Shown in pieces: positions 37,378-48,306 of a stretch of 64,000 nt of DNA. The notes below the pieces were generated by a model that was given only the letters and a program-made list of their open reading frames with translations, was not told the origin of the DNA and ran no database searches. Location of the stretch: contig JAAOMT010000034.1 of assembly GCA_016748015.1 (NCBI GenBank), forward strand, positions 458,277 to 522,276. The letters run 5' to 3'. The position numbers were made by a program, and so were the translations under genes. Within the stretch, counting starts at the first letter, position 1. Each line of letters starts with the position of its first letter. This DNA is from Geosiphon pyriformis (Eukaryota > Glomeromycota > Glomeromycetes > Archaeosporales > Geosiphonaceae).

Positions 37378-38784
37378 ATGAGTTTAAATCTTCAGGAGTT
37401 GTCCAAAAAATTTCAAAAGGTTGATTCACATTTTAAAGAACTGCCACATATTCTTGGTTTAGACCCAACTGGGACGCAGGCTCTACAGGTTTCAAGCCTA
37501 AAATTGGATGTTCACCCTAATTTAATCGGACTTATGGGAGAGATCTAAAATAAAAAACATTTCCTATCTTTTTAGCTTTACGCTTTGCGAAAACAAGCCA
37601 TAAAGGGAAACTGCCAAAATGTCGTCATTGACTCAATCGACCAAAAAAAAAGAGAAAAAAGGTACCATAGGCAACCATTCACTCACCAATCCATAATTCA
37701 AACATTACTTACATTTAGGGAAGCGTGGAAAAAATTATGGGGAACGTCGCAGGATGAAGCCAAAGTCCAATATCTCCATTTAGGTCTTAAGGTTATTAAA
37801 GTAATCCCGTCTATTAATTGCGAGAAGCTAACGTTTACTGACTTTTTGAGATGTTCTAGTTACTCGAGACAAACAAAAATAACCCAAAAGTGAGAAAAGT
37901 TATCTCAGAATTGCAAAGTACGCTTTTTGCTATATTTTCCCAAATTAAGCTACTCGATTTATTTCTAATAGAATTATTATTCTAGACGCCAACGAGGACT
38001 TTTCAGACGGGGATTCACCTACAATCGAAGTATCGAGTGAATCGGTTGAATCCTTGTCTTCACCTTCTTGGCAACAATTACCATCTTCACAAGATCATAC
38101 ATACATTGAATTGGCGCCCTCGCCCATGAATTCCTCTTCTATACCTCCGCTGCAACTTGATCATCCATCAGGTGGCATAGCTTCAAGTAGAAATTCATTT
38201 ATCGCCGAAGGCACTAAGCAGACTAGTTACAGTTCATCCTCATCGGATGAATTTGAGGAGGCTAGTAATGACACACCACACATGGAGACATCCTCACAAA
38301 CATTAATTTCACTAAAGGACGAATTAATGTTTGATTCACGTATTACAACAATTGAAAAAACGTTAGAGAGGCTACAAGGAACACCAATTTATAATAGAAG
38401 AATTTCCGAAATTGAAAAAGCTTTGGAAAAATTGCAAGCCGAGGTGTCTGCCTCACATGAAAGGATAGAAGCATTTAGAAGAGATTTGATCGAAAACGAA
38501 AAAAAAAAACAAGTGGCAAAAAAGACTTGGATCTGGCTAATAAGGGTTAGAATTGATGATTTCTCAATAATACATAATTGGCAAAACAATACATTTTATA
38601 TTGAAAATTCAATTATTAGATAATAGCAAAGCACGCTATAATAAATGGAATTTTGATTTTGATCGTTTTTATGATCTTTGCGAGGGGAACTCCCATTGTG
38701 ACACATGTGGTAGGTCGCTCCCGTATGCAGCAGATTTGGAACTATACAAAAAGGTTATTGATTGACTGGAAGTACAACGCGTGA
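37378..38784 (+). CDS. Membrane-anchored acyl-CoA-binding protein (ACBD5/ATG37-like)
   Basis: Such proteins bind long-chain acyl-CoA at peroxisomes; fungal Atg37 takes part in pexophagy. Exon 1 (37378-37488) gives FQKVDSHFKELP and the start of the acyl-CoA-binding domain. Exon 2 (37576-37661) gives LYALRKQAIKGNC. Exon 3 from 37719 gives REAWKKLWGTSQDEAKVQYL, the family signature. A Ser-rich linker follows from 37986, then a coiled coil (about 38330-38520). The final exon 38620-38784 gives a hydrophobic segment (INGILILIVFMIF) and a short basic tail. The order ACBP, coiled coil, C-terminal membrane anchor is that of ACBD5/Atg37. The exon 3 donor near 37783 is uncertain, because the strongest GT at 37801 does not keep the frame with the acceptor at 37985. 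Confidence 0.78.
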
Positions 38785-38985
38785 AAGCGGAGGATAAGAA
38801 TCAAAGGACTTCATCAGGTTTTATTATACGACGTTTGTAATAATCTGGCATATTTTCTTTGAAATTTATTTGAGAACGATCTTGAATCGCAAAATATTGT
38901 CATTCTATATGGGTACAAGTTTGACATTGTTTTAATAGCCGTAAAAATGATAATACAACGTTGTTGCTTCCCGTGGAAGACTCTT

Positions 38986-41900
38986 TTACTGATGATAAAC
39001 CACTGTCCAAGTTTTTAAAGTTGCATCTTGACCAACAGAAGAAATAGTATTATTGTTAAGGAAAGTAACTCCTGTTACGGCGACTTGATGTGCTCCTAAC
39101 GGATTTCAAATAATAATGTAAGAAAAAACTCAATAGGACTATATTCAACCAAGAAATTTGCGGACCACATGGAGTTATCATATTCGTGATAAAGCCAAAT
39201 GGTCCTGAAAAGGTCAAGAGCCCATAAATCCCCCAAACTAATTCACAGTTGGTTAGGATTACGACTTTGAGCGGGGACAGCCTTAGAATCCACCAAGTAA
39301 TCCTTACCCATTGCCTTTAGGTGAAAATGTTAAGGTTAATTCAAATGGCTGTCTTCGCCCTTTGACCCTTTTGCGAGTATAAGACCACGTGTGAAGTAAA
39401 TGATTCACCAACACAGACAATCCCATATGGGGTCGCCAAACTTTGATGGCAACAAAAGACGATATCGAAAAAAGGGGCACTCGAGCCTGTTTGTCCCAAA
39501 GTCAATCGAATTGTCATTACCCAAGAAAGTTTAGGTTACCCAGGGATTACCATTCGAGAGCCATAGTATCTGGGTTGGTGGTGAATAATGTCTTCAGACA
39601 TACAAGAATTGATTAGAATAAAATTCACACCCTTTATAGCAATATTCTTGGTTGGTTTCTCGACACTCCAAACGTAAATGTTTGTATCCAATGATCCACT
39701 TGCAGCGTGAAGACCATCATGGGACCAAGCAAATGAATAAATTCGTGCTGCGTGATTTACCCAAGTTGATATTTTGACCTATCATAGTAGTTTGTTTAAA
39801 TCCATTTAGTATATTTAATAGATCAACTTATCGATACTAGATAATTTGGGCTTTACCTCGCCACTCTTGGAATCGTATACATAAATTTTTCCCAAGGAGT
39901 CACCCGCAGCAAGTAACGTTCCGTCAGGGGAATAAGCCAGAGTAGTGATTGGACCACGATTTGACGTGAGTTCGTTATTTTTTTCCACTAATCTTTCATT
40001 TTCCCATTTATAAAGATGGATCTTAGCGTCCTTTGTGAAGGAAGGCACCATACAAAGCAAAATGGATTTGTTATACCTACTTGATTATATGACTTATTAA
40101 CTAAGAAAATAAAATGACTTACTTCACCCCCAATAGCAATTTCAGTATCGTCATGGTTTATTGCTATAGCTCCAGGAGTATAAGGAACAGCAAGAGTAAA
40201 TAGTTTTTCGCCATCTTGAATTACCTGAATATCAGATATCGTGGCTAAAAAGATCTTGCCACTTCTTGCTAACGAGAGACCTTTTGGCAATAGGCCGGTA
40301 GGGACTACAGTGGCGCTTTCGAAATAGGATGTCCAATTCCTTGAGCCTCCAGTAAATTATCATCCAACATCAAAAATGAAGTTACCTGTAGGTTTTTTCA
40401 TCATCCTTTACTATTCTAACAGTATCATCCATTCCAGCAGAAACTATCTTCGTTTCATTGGAGGCTAATTGAGTAACTTGATTTGTATGGCCTTGACCAC
40501 TGATTTCGACCGCAATTCCTTCATCACCCGTCCAGGCATGTTTAATGTAATTTATTAAGGATTCACATATTTTAAAAACAATTGAATCAGAAAACGGACT
40601 TAATATACAACAAAGGATATAAATTCGACCATCATAACTTCCTGTATATAAGGTATTGTCTTTTGTGCGAGTTAAAGCTGTGATTGCTTTTTGATGTCCC
40701 TATTGTAAAGCACTAATTGTCATACGAAAGCTTCTCGTAAAAATTACAAAGTATATGAAGAGAGATAACACAAACCTTTACCACCTTTGTAGGTGATGCA
40801 GCTTTTTGATCCAAATAATTTAAATCCCCGGATAAAGATAAACTGATAATATGTTCTCCTTGCCAGAGGTTTCCAATTTGTTGATTTTCGATCGAGTCAG
40901 AAAATTCAAACGTACTTTTGAATCAGCCAAATCCTTCATGATTAATAATATTGTTTATGGATGTAAAGTAAAAAGAAAAAGCTCATTACCGGACAATTTT
41001 CTGAGCTGAAATATCCCAAATCTTGGCCGATTTGTCAGCCGAAGAGGTAATTATGTGTGCACTATCAGATGACCAAGATATTGCATAGATACCACCTTTA
41101 TGCGAATCCACACCAACCGTCTCTGAAAGATCAAGTAATTTTTCACCAGTCTTTCCTTCGTACAAAAACACCTGAAAGTTTTTATAGGATAGAAAAATGA
41201 TTAAAAATGAGAGGAATAGTTGTGAGATTTACTTAAAAAATACCATTCTTACTTTTTTATCAGACCCAATGCTCACAAGATATTCACCATTGGGCGAAAA
41301 TTTTACACCCTGAACAAAACTTGTGTGTCCTTGCAATGACTTGGCAAATTTGTAAGGAGCACCATGATAAAAAACAACTGTAAAATCATCTGATGCAGTA
41401 GCAGCACGAAATGGACGTTGTTGACGAATGCTGACACTATTTATAACACTGGAATGTCCGCTGATTTCACCCACAGATGACCCTGAGTCAAAGGAAAATG
41501 CGTGTCCATAACTTTAAGAGGAAAGGATTTGTCAAATTATTATATTCAATGATTTTTGAGGTAATAGCAATCAAGGGAAATTTACACAACCGTTCTTTAC
41601 CGCTGCCGACCCCTATGATTCTTTTACTTTCTACATCCCAAGCGATATCATTAATTCTACCCGAGATTATTTTGATCTCGTTTTTGAGAATCTGCTCAGC
41701 TTGGGTTGTGTCCCAAATTCGAATATTGCCATTTATATCTATTAATTCACAATCACTCTAATGAATCAATAATACCTCCTATGTAGACAGAAACTTCTAA
41801 CAGAGGAGTGCTTTTACCGCCAGAAGCAATATAATAACCACTTGGGGAATAGCGTGCAACAGTAGTTGGTGCAGCGTGGCCAGTGTATTCAGTGGCAATA

Positions 41901-42242
41901 GCGGGATTCTATGTTTAAAGAGTACAGGATTGATAGTTAATATAGCAAATTACTAAATAATAATGGATATATCCTAAAAAGATTTGCAAAAAGACTGACA
42001 GAAAGGTTTCGAATGAAAACGCTTTTCCCATTTGTGTAAAGAAAGTTTTCCCCCTTTGGATCAACATCTAATTGTACAGACTGCCCTCGAACCGTTGCAG
42101 GCGCACAAGCAAAGATACTCTCTATAAGAAAGAATTGGTTTTTTAAATTTGAATCATCTCAACAGTATGGCTTCTTCGAATACTGGTTTACATACTCCGT
42201 GTGTAGGACATCGAATGATAAAGGAGATATAATGCTAACCAT
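38986..42242 (-). CDS. Actin-interacting protein 1 (AIP1/WDR1), WD40 repeat protein
   Basis: AIP1 works with cofilin to disassemble actin filaments. It has two seven-bladed WD40 propellers. Recognisable blocks, in order on the minus strand, are NFLYTNGKSVFIRN, GHAAPTTVARYSPSGYYIAS, SSVGEISGHSSVINSVSIRQ, FVQGVKFSPNGEYLVSIGSD, the EGKTGEKLLDLSE block, HKGGIYAISWSSDSAHIITS with SADKSAKIWDI, then in the second propeller GAIAINHDDTEIAIGGE, GPITTLAYSPDGTLLAAGDS and the C-terminal SSVGQDATLKTWTV before TAA 38986. All match the WDR1 family in order and spacing. The first exon is tentative: an ATG at 42242 (MVSIISPLSFDV) lies just upstream of the conserved IFACAPATVRGQSVQLDVD exon. Many short introns; convergent with the ACBD5-like gene 200 bp away. 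Confidence 0.88.
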
Positions 42243-43189
42243 TTACAAGCAACTCGATCACTACTTAAAATTTTGATAGCCAATCACAAAATGATACTTG
42301 ATCAACCCTGGCGAGGCTAAAGATAAGATCAAAAGATACCGGAAATTCGTTTGATCAGCAATATTTGATCCTGCGATTTTACCACAAAAGCATAGATGGA
42401 TGGGGTCAAATGGGCGATTGGGGAGCAAAGGTTATTAATTTGTTACACTGAAATTCTCAGAAATCGCTTCCGTTTATGTGATCCCTACAATGTACAAAGA
42501 ATTTAAACCCATGAATCATAAATCTGAATTGTGTTTCGTATTGTGTAAAAATGGGCCTAGTATGAATAAGTTTGTCTTTACCTCGTGGGGCATCTACATC
42601 ATTGCGCAATAGTTTGTGGGGCACATATAATGCCCCGCCATTCATTTTTAAACCTCTTGATATCGAACTTGCCAAACACTCACATAAGTCAAAATAACAT
42701 TTATACATAGACAGAACCATTAATTCCTATACAATTGATAAAATCGCCTCTTCGTAATCGAGATGACTTTATTAATAGATCTCGAAATTTCATTCCTGAA
42801 ATGAATTCAGGTGTTACCCCAACAAAAAATTTCTCCGATTAAAAAATAATATGGTAAATAATCCATACCGGCGAAACGAAAAACTATATATATATCTTTC
42901 CAAAAACAGGTCCAGTTATGATCCAAATAATTGCTTGCCTAATTTAAAAGCAAGGAATTACAAGACCAGCGTTACCTTTAACCCGGTTTTCCTCGTCTCT
43001 TCAACAACTCTGCATTTTTTTGCTTCGTTCTCTTAACATTTCCAAAATAATTAGATTTTTGAAAGGTAAACAAAGAATGCAGGTCCTATAATTCTAGGCA
43101 TTTTGATCTTGCTTTTGACAAGGTTAATTATAATTATGTTATGCTTGTATAATTGAATTTGGAAAAAATAAGTTCAAAAGTTGAACAAA
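42243..43189. other. Divergent region between AIP1 and desaturase genes, with an unassigned reading frame
   Basis: Both promoters should lie here. On the minus strand, 42457-42720 is open (internal Met then NGGALYVPHKLLRNDV), and a second open piece at about 42735-42845 (including GMKFRDLLIKSSRLRRGDF) follows a TTTCAG. They could be exons of a small unrecognised gene or chance frames. I do not assign a product. Confidence 0.4.
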
Positions 43190-44876
43190 ATGAAAATCAT
43201 GAATGGGCCTGAAAAAGACGAGACATTTAGGGTGGCAAAGACAAATTCTGAAACCAAACCTTGGTACATAACTATTGATAAAAAGATATATGATATTCGA
43301 GATTTTGTACCTGACCATCCAGGTGGTGCAGTTATTTTGACTCACATAGGAAAAGATGCCACAGGTGAGTTTAATTACGTAATGGCATTAGTGTAACCGC
43401 GCGTTAACACATCAATATCATGATGTCTGTTAGACGCGTTCAGCTCCTTTCATCCCGAAAGTGCCTATGAAATATTAGCCAATTATTATGTGAAAGACGT
43501 TGAGCCAGTCAATTTTTCTCAAGAAAAAAATGGTATGTTTCATTTTCAAAATTTTAACCATTATGTAATATCGCCATCTTATAAGTCTCAATTTTCTTGT
43601 AAAGGATTTACTAATGATCTGCGAGCGATCAAAAAACAATTAATATTGGAAAATTATTTTGAATCATCGAAGGCATATTATGCTATGAAAGTATTGTCCA
43701 ATATCATGATTTGGGCAATGTCAATTTGGATTTTAGCCAATCATGGAAACACTCTTTTCGGAGTAACTTTTGCAGCTACAATAATGGGACTATTTTGGCA
43801 ACAATGTGGATGGCTCTCTCATGATTTTTTACATCATCAAGTATTCGAGGATAGAAAATATGGCAATTTAATGGGTGCATTTCTTGGCGGGGTTTGCCAA
43901 GGCTTCTCACCAAGCTGGTGAGTTTAAATCTTCAGAATACATTGAATGATATAAATCTATTATTAATTAGAACAATTACTTATCGTTTTACATCTTACCT
44001 TACATTGAAAGGTGGAAAGATAAACACAATACTCATCATGCAGCACCAAACGTTCATGGACAAGATCCTGATATTGCCACTCACCCACTATTGACGTGGT
44101 CTGAATACGCTCTAACCGATATGTTTGATCCAGAGATGTCAAAAAAATGCCCTATACCTAATGAATTTCCACCTGGGTTAGCCCGGTTCATGATAAAACA
44201 TCAAACCTTATTTTATTTCCCAATACTTTGTATCGCTCGAATCTCCTGGTGTATTCAGAGCTTCTTATTCGTTCTACCAGATGGCCAAAAGAATAAACCG
44301 TCAAAAGCCCGAATGCCTATATCCTCATCCGAACAAGTAGCACTGGCCATTCACTACACTTGGTATTTCGGCCTTATTTATATGAATATCCCCAACATTA
44401 AACTCGCTATTGTTTTCTTTTTCGCTTCTCAATCGATGTGTGGACTACTTCTTGCATTGGTATTTGCTTTGAATCATAACGGGATGCAAGTGCTCACTGA
44501 GAAAGAATCTCAAGAGATGGATTTCTTTGTGGAACAGGTGGTGACAGGAAGAGATGTTATTTCTTCGAGACCGGCTTTTCAATGGTGGATTGACTGGTTC
44601 TGTGGAGGTCTAAATTATCAAATAGAACACCATGTAAGTAAAACATTTTTTAGAAATTAGATTATTTTAAATATATTTAATTAAAGTTTCACTGAAATAC
44701 CTCCTCAGCTTTTCCCATCCATCCCACGTCATAATTACTACAAATTACAACCAATTATTGAAAATCTCTGTAACAAATATAAAGTACCGTATCACCGAAC
44801 AACTTTTTGGGAAGGCACATGGGAGGTATTTGCAAAATTGGGAGAGGTGTCCGCAGCGAGCAAGAAACTTGTTTAA
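43190..44876 (+). CDS. Cytochrome b5-fused front-end fatty-acid desaturase (delta-6 type likely)
   Basis: The enzyme puts a double bond between an existing one and the carboxyl end of a fatty acid, in the endoplasmic reticulum. Exons are 43190-43364, 43434-43917, 44012-44633 and 44709-44876. The N-terminal cytochrome b5 domain has the haem motif DHPGG and DATDAFSSFHP. Three histidine boxes are present: HDFLHH, HNTHH and QIEHH, the last with the Gln typical of front-end enzymes. Hydrophobic membrane segments lie between them. Splicing at 43364/43434 restores the conserved DATDAF and at 43917/44012 gives WWKDKHNTHH, so these junctions are well supported. Delta-5, delta-6 and sphingolipid delta-8 enzymes share these features; regioselectivity cannot be read from sequence alone. 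The Met at 43190 is chosen; a second in-frame Met lies three codons on. Confidence 0.92.
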
Positions 44877-45071
44877 ATCAAAGTAGCTTCATTAATAAAC
44901 TCCAAAAAAGAAAATTTAGGTTAACTTTAATCTGTTGTAATGTTGGTGGCCTTTTCCTAAATAGGTAGAGATAAATGAATTCAAAAAATCACTTGCGTCA
45001 AAACCTTATTAATGATAAGCTTGGGTTGCAAATATTTGGATCAAAGGTGATATTGAATAAGACTGAACAAT

Positions 45072-46321
45072 TTATTGAAGATCATCGCGAAAAACTGTCC
45101 CTGGTGATAGCAGAAATTGTGCCAAATCAAATTCATTTTTGCCATCAGGCCTCGTTGCAACTCCTTTTTCAGTTACAATAGCTGATATTAATTTAGCAGG
45201 AGTTACGTCAAAAGAAGGATTCCAAGTTTGAATGTTTGGCGCTATTTTAACCTTGATGGTATTTTCAGTCGACTCTTGAACACCACTCACAGATATCATC
45301 TCTTCTTGGGGGCGCTCTTCAATTATAATATTTTCCCCACTATTGATCTCCAGATCGATACTCGTGGAAGGTGCAGCAACAATAAACATTACCCCATGAT
45401 ATTTTGCGGTAATTGCAAGCTGATATGTTCCTATCTTGTTGGCAGTATCTCCATTTCTTGCCACTCTATCCGCACCTACAATGATAGCTGCAACCTGATT
45501 TTTTGAAAGCAATGCCGAGGCCATTGAATCGCATATCAAAGTACTAGGCATATTATCATGAAGCAATTCATAAGCTGTCAAACGAGAACCTTGGTTATAT
45601 GGTCGGGTTTCGGTGCAGTATGCATGTGAAAGTTTTTGTCTGTGATGCAACGAACGAATGATACCTAACGCGGTGCCATAGCCCGCGGTGGCCAAGGATC
45701 TGTTTGGATAGTTAAGCAGCAAATAAAATTGTTAAGATGAATGTAAAAACAAAATATATTTTTTGTGCCATACCCCGTGTTACAATGTGTCAGAACCTTG
45801 ATTTTACCCTCCATTTCAAAATTTTGAGCATTTTGAAGAAGGAATTCTGCACCATAGCGCCCAATATTTTTATTATCTTTTACATCATCTAGAAGCATAT
45901 TCTCAGCTCTAGTAACAACAGCCTCAATCACCTGGCGAGTTGTATGCGCAATTTTTGCATTTTCAATCGTGACAGACCATAAATCCTCTAAAGCGCGAGA
46001 TAAATTTACAGCAGTAGGCCGTGCGGTTTTAAGATAATTAATAGATGTATGGATGAATTCTACTAAAGAAGCAATGTTCTCAAAGCTGTTGTTGTTTTCC
46101 ACGTTTTGAAGCCGAAGTTGAAGATCTACGGCAAGGGACAAGGCAGCAACTATCCCAATCGCAGGCGCCCCACGAACTTTCATTTCTTTGATCGCTGAAT
46201 GGCCATCATAAATGCTAAGAGCAGATTCATACTTAGTTGTGTGCGGAAGAAGAAGTTGGTTAAGGATTAACAGTGAAGGAGGGTCCCGAATATAGCGAAA
46301 ACTCTCAAGAGTTGTTTCCAT
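45072..46321 (-). CDS. mri1: Methylthioribose-1-phosphate isomerase
   Basis: The enzyme converts methylthioribose-1-phosphate to methylthioribulose-1-phosphate in the methionine salvage pathway. Two exons: 46321-45774 and 45699-45072, with a 74-bp intron whose removal restores the family block [17 protein letters not shown]; its Cys is the catalytic residue in the family. Other signatures are [19 protein letters not shown], the CDSMASALL block, and [20 protein letters not shown], which has the catalytic Asp. Length (about 390 residues) fits the family and the related eIF2B-alpha fold. The protein ends FRDDLQ. The stop is 195 bp from the convergent desaturase stop. Confidence 0.95.
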
Positions 46322-48175
46322 AATAAAAGTCAGGTAAAGACAAGCACTTTGGCTATCTAAGTCTTTTTAATAAAAGCGAGCACCTTTGTAGTTGTAGCAA
46401 CGTTTATTCAATTATGTTCTTTATTTTTCTTTGAACTAACATGTAATATGATTAAATTTATATATCACGTGCGGTTCAGTTTGGGGCATTATCATTGGTT
46501 GGACGCATCATTGTTTGCCTGAATTCACGAGTTTTCTGAGCAGGTTATTTACATAAAAATATAACAGATAAATTAAATGAATATATAAATGTATTTCTGA
46601 ATATATACTCAAAATCACATAGAATTTGGTTTAATTTTTAAACTTATTTTGAATATAAATAAAATGCATTACATAATTTTCAGGTGGTATTTGTTGAATA
46701 TATTATTTTAACAAATGTTTTTAATATCAAATTTTAATGTTTACAAATCTTAATATAATCAAAATATTTTGTAAATAAATTTGTAAAACTGAATCAGCAA
46801 AATACTTTTTTATTAATTATTGCAAGTGTATTAACAATAATCAAACTTTATTTTTAAAAAAATTTATGTATTATATAATTATAAAATGTTCTAAATTAAA
46901 TATAATTTATGTATTTCTTATATATAATTAGAATAAATTTAGTTTAAATTAAATTATATTAAAAATATAAAAGTAAACTTATAAAAAAACCCATTTTATA
47001 AAAATTTTAACTAATTTGTTACTATTAAAAACCACATTTGCAAATATGTAATAGTTATATTAAAAATTTAAAGCTTTTAAAATTCTTTAATTTTGCAAAA
47101 AAATATTTGGTCTTTATTAATTATATTTTTATTACTATTTATATTTTATTTTAAAACTTATTATTTTTTTGCTTAAATTATTAATATTTTTTAATAATAT
47201 TAATATTTTTCTTAATTTTAAAAATTTATTTGTTTATTTTAACATTTAAGAAATAAATAATTTCAATTAATTTTAAAACCAAAAAAACAAAATATTAATA
47301 AGTTTAATAATAAATATATAAATTTTTTATTAATATTAATTATAAAAACTTAAATTTTATTAAACTTATTTATAATTTAAGATTAAGCTTTGTTTTTTAA
47401 CTTTAATTTAAATAATATTTCTTAAAATTTTGATATTATTCTATAAAGTTTTTTTTACTTACTAGAATTGTTTAAATTATTTATATTATAAATAATAATT
47501 TTAAATTAAACTAATTATTAAATAAATATAATAATAATTTTATTTTTAAAAACATAATATCAAAAAACTTAAAATTTTTATTATTTTGGTCTTTAAATTA
47601 TTTAATCTAGATATAAAAACCCAGAAATTTGAAATTTTTATTAAAATTATATTTAAACCAAAAATTAACATTATTACTAACCAATTTTTTATATTTTTTA
47701 ATGCAAAATTACAATATAATATGTAAATTTAATATAATTTATTTATATATACAGATTTTTTGTTAATTTAAAAATTTAATTTTATATTAAATAATTTTTT
47801 TATTTTTTATTTTTAAATTTGGTTTTTAAATACAAAATATTTTTAATAATTAATTAAAAAATTTTTAGATTATTTACTTAATTATATTTTTTGTGTTTTA
47901 ATAAAATTTGATTATTTTTTTAAAAAAATTTATATTAAGCTAGTTTTTGTTTAAAAACAATAATAGTAACAATATTTTTTTATTTTAAAATTTTATTTTA
48001 CAACTTTTTGGTTTTTTTTAAATTTTATAATAATTTATATATTTATATATAAATTATAATCTATAATTATATATAAAATAGTATATATTATTTAGTAAAT
48101 TTATTATTATTATTAAAAAAATTTCAAAATTTATAATTTTATTAAATAATAAAAAAATAATAATATATATTTTTT
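46322..48175. other. A+T-rich spacer between MRI1 and LINE copy C
   Basis: The first 200 bp probably hold the mri1 promoter. From about 46550 the sequence is nearly pure A/T, with no coding frame or recognisable element, up to the A-rich tail of LINE copy C. Confidence 0.75.
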
Positions 48176-48215
48176 TTATTTTTTTTTATTTTTTATGAGT
48201 GCAGCCCAACCACTA

Positions 48216-48251
48216 CCTAAGTACATAAATCAAACGAGGATCTAAATTAAG
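48216..48251 (-). other. 3' UTR stem-loop 2 of LINE copy C
   Basis: On the element strand CTTAA can pair with TTAGG (one G-U pair) to close a 36-base element. It lies 25 bases after stem-loop 1, as in the other copies. Inner pairing is weak here. Confidence 0.4.
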
Positions 48252-48276
48252 TGTGGCTCATGCATTTTCTATATGT

Positions 48277-48297
48277 GACTAGCCACTCAGGCTAATC
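48277..48297 (-). other. 3' UTR stem-loop 1 of LINE copy C
   Basis: On the element strand GATTAGCC pairs with GGCTAGTC around the loop TGAGT. Compared with copies A and B, stem position 4 is T-A instead of T-G and position 5 is A-T instead of G-T, so pairing is kept. It starts nine bases after the ORF2 stop. Confidence 0.65.
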
Positions 48298-48306
48298 AAA
48301 GCAACA

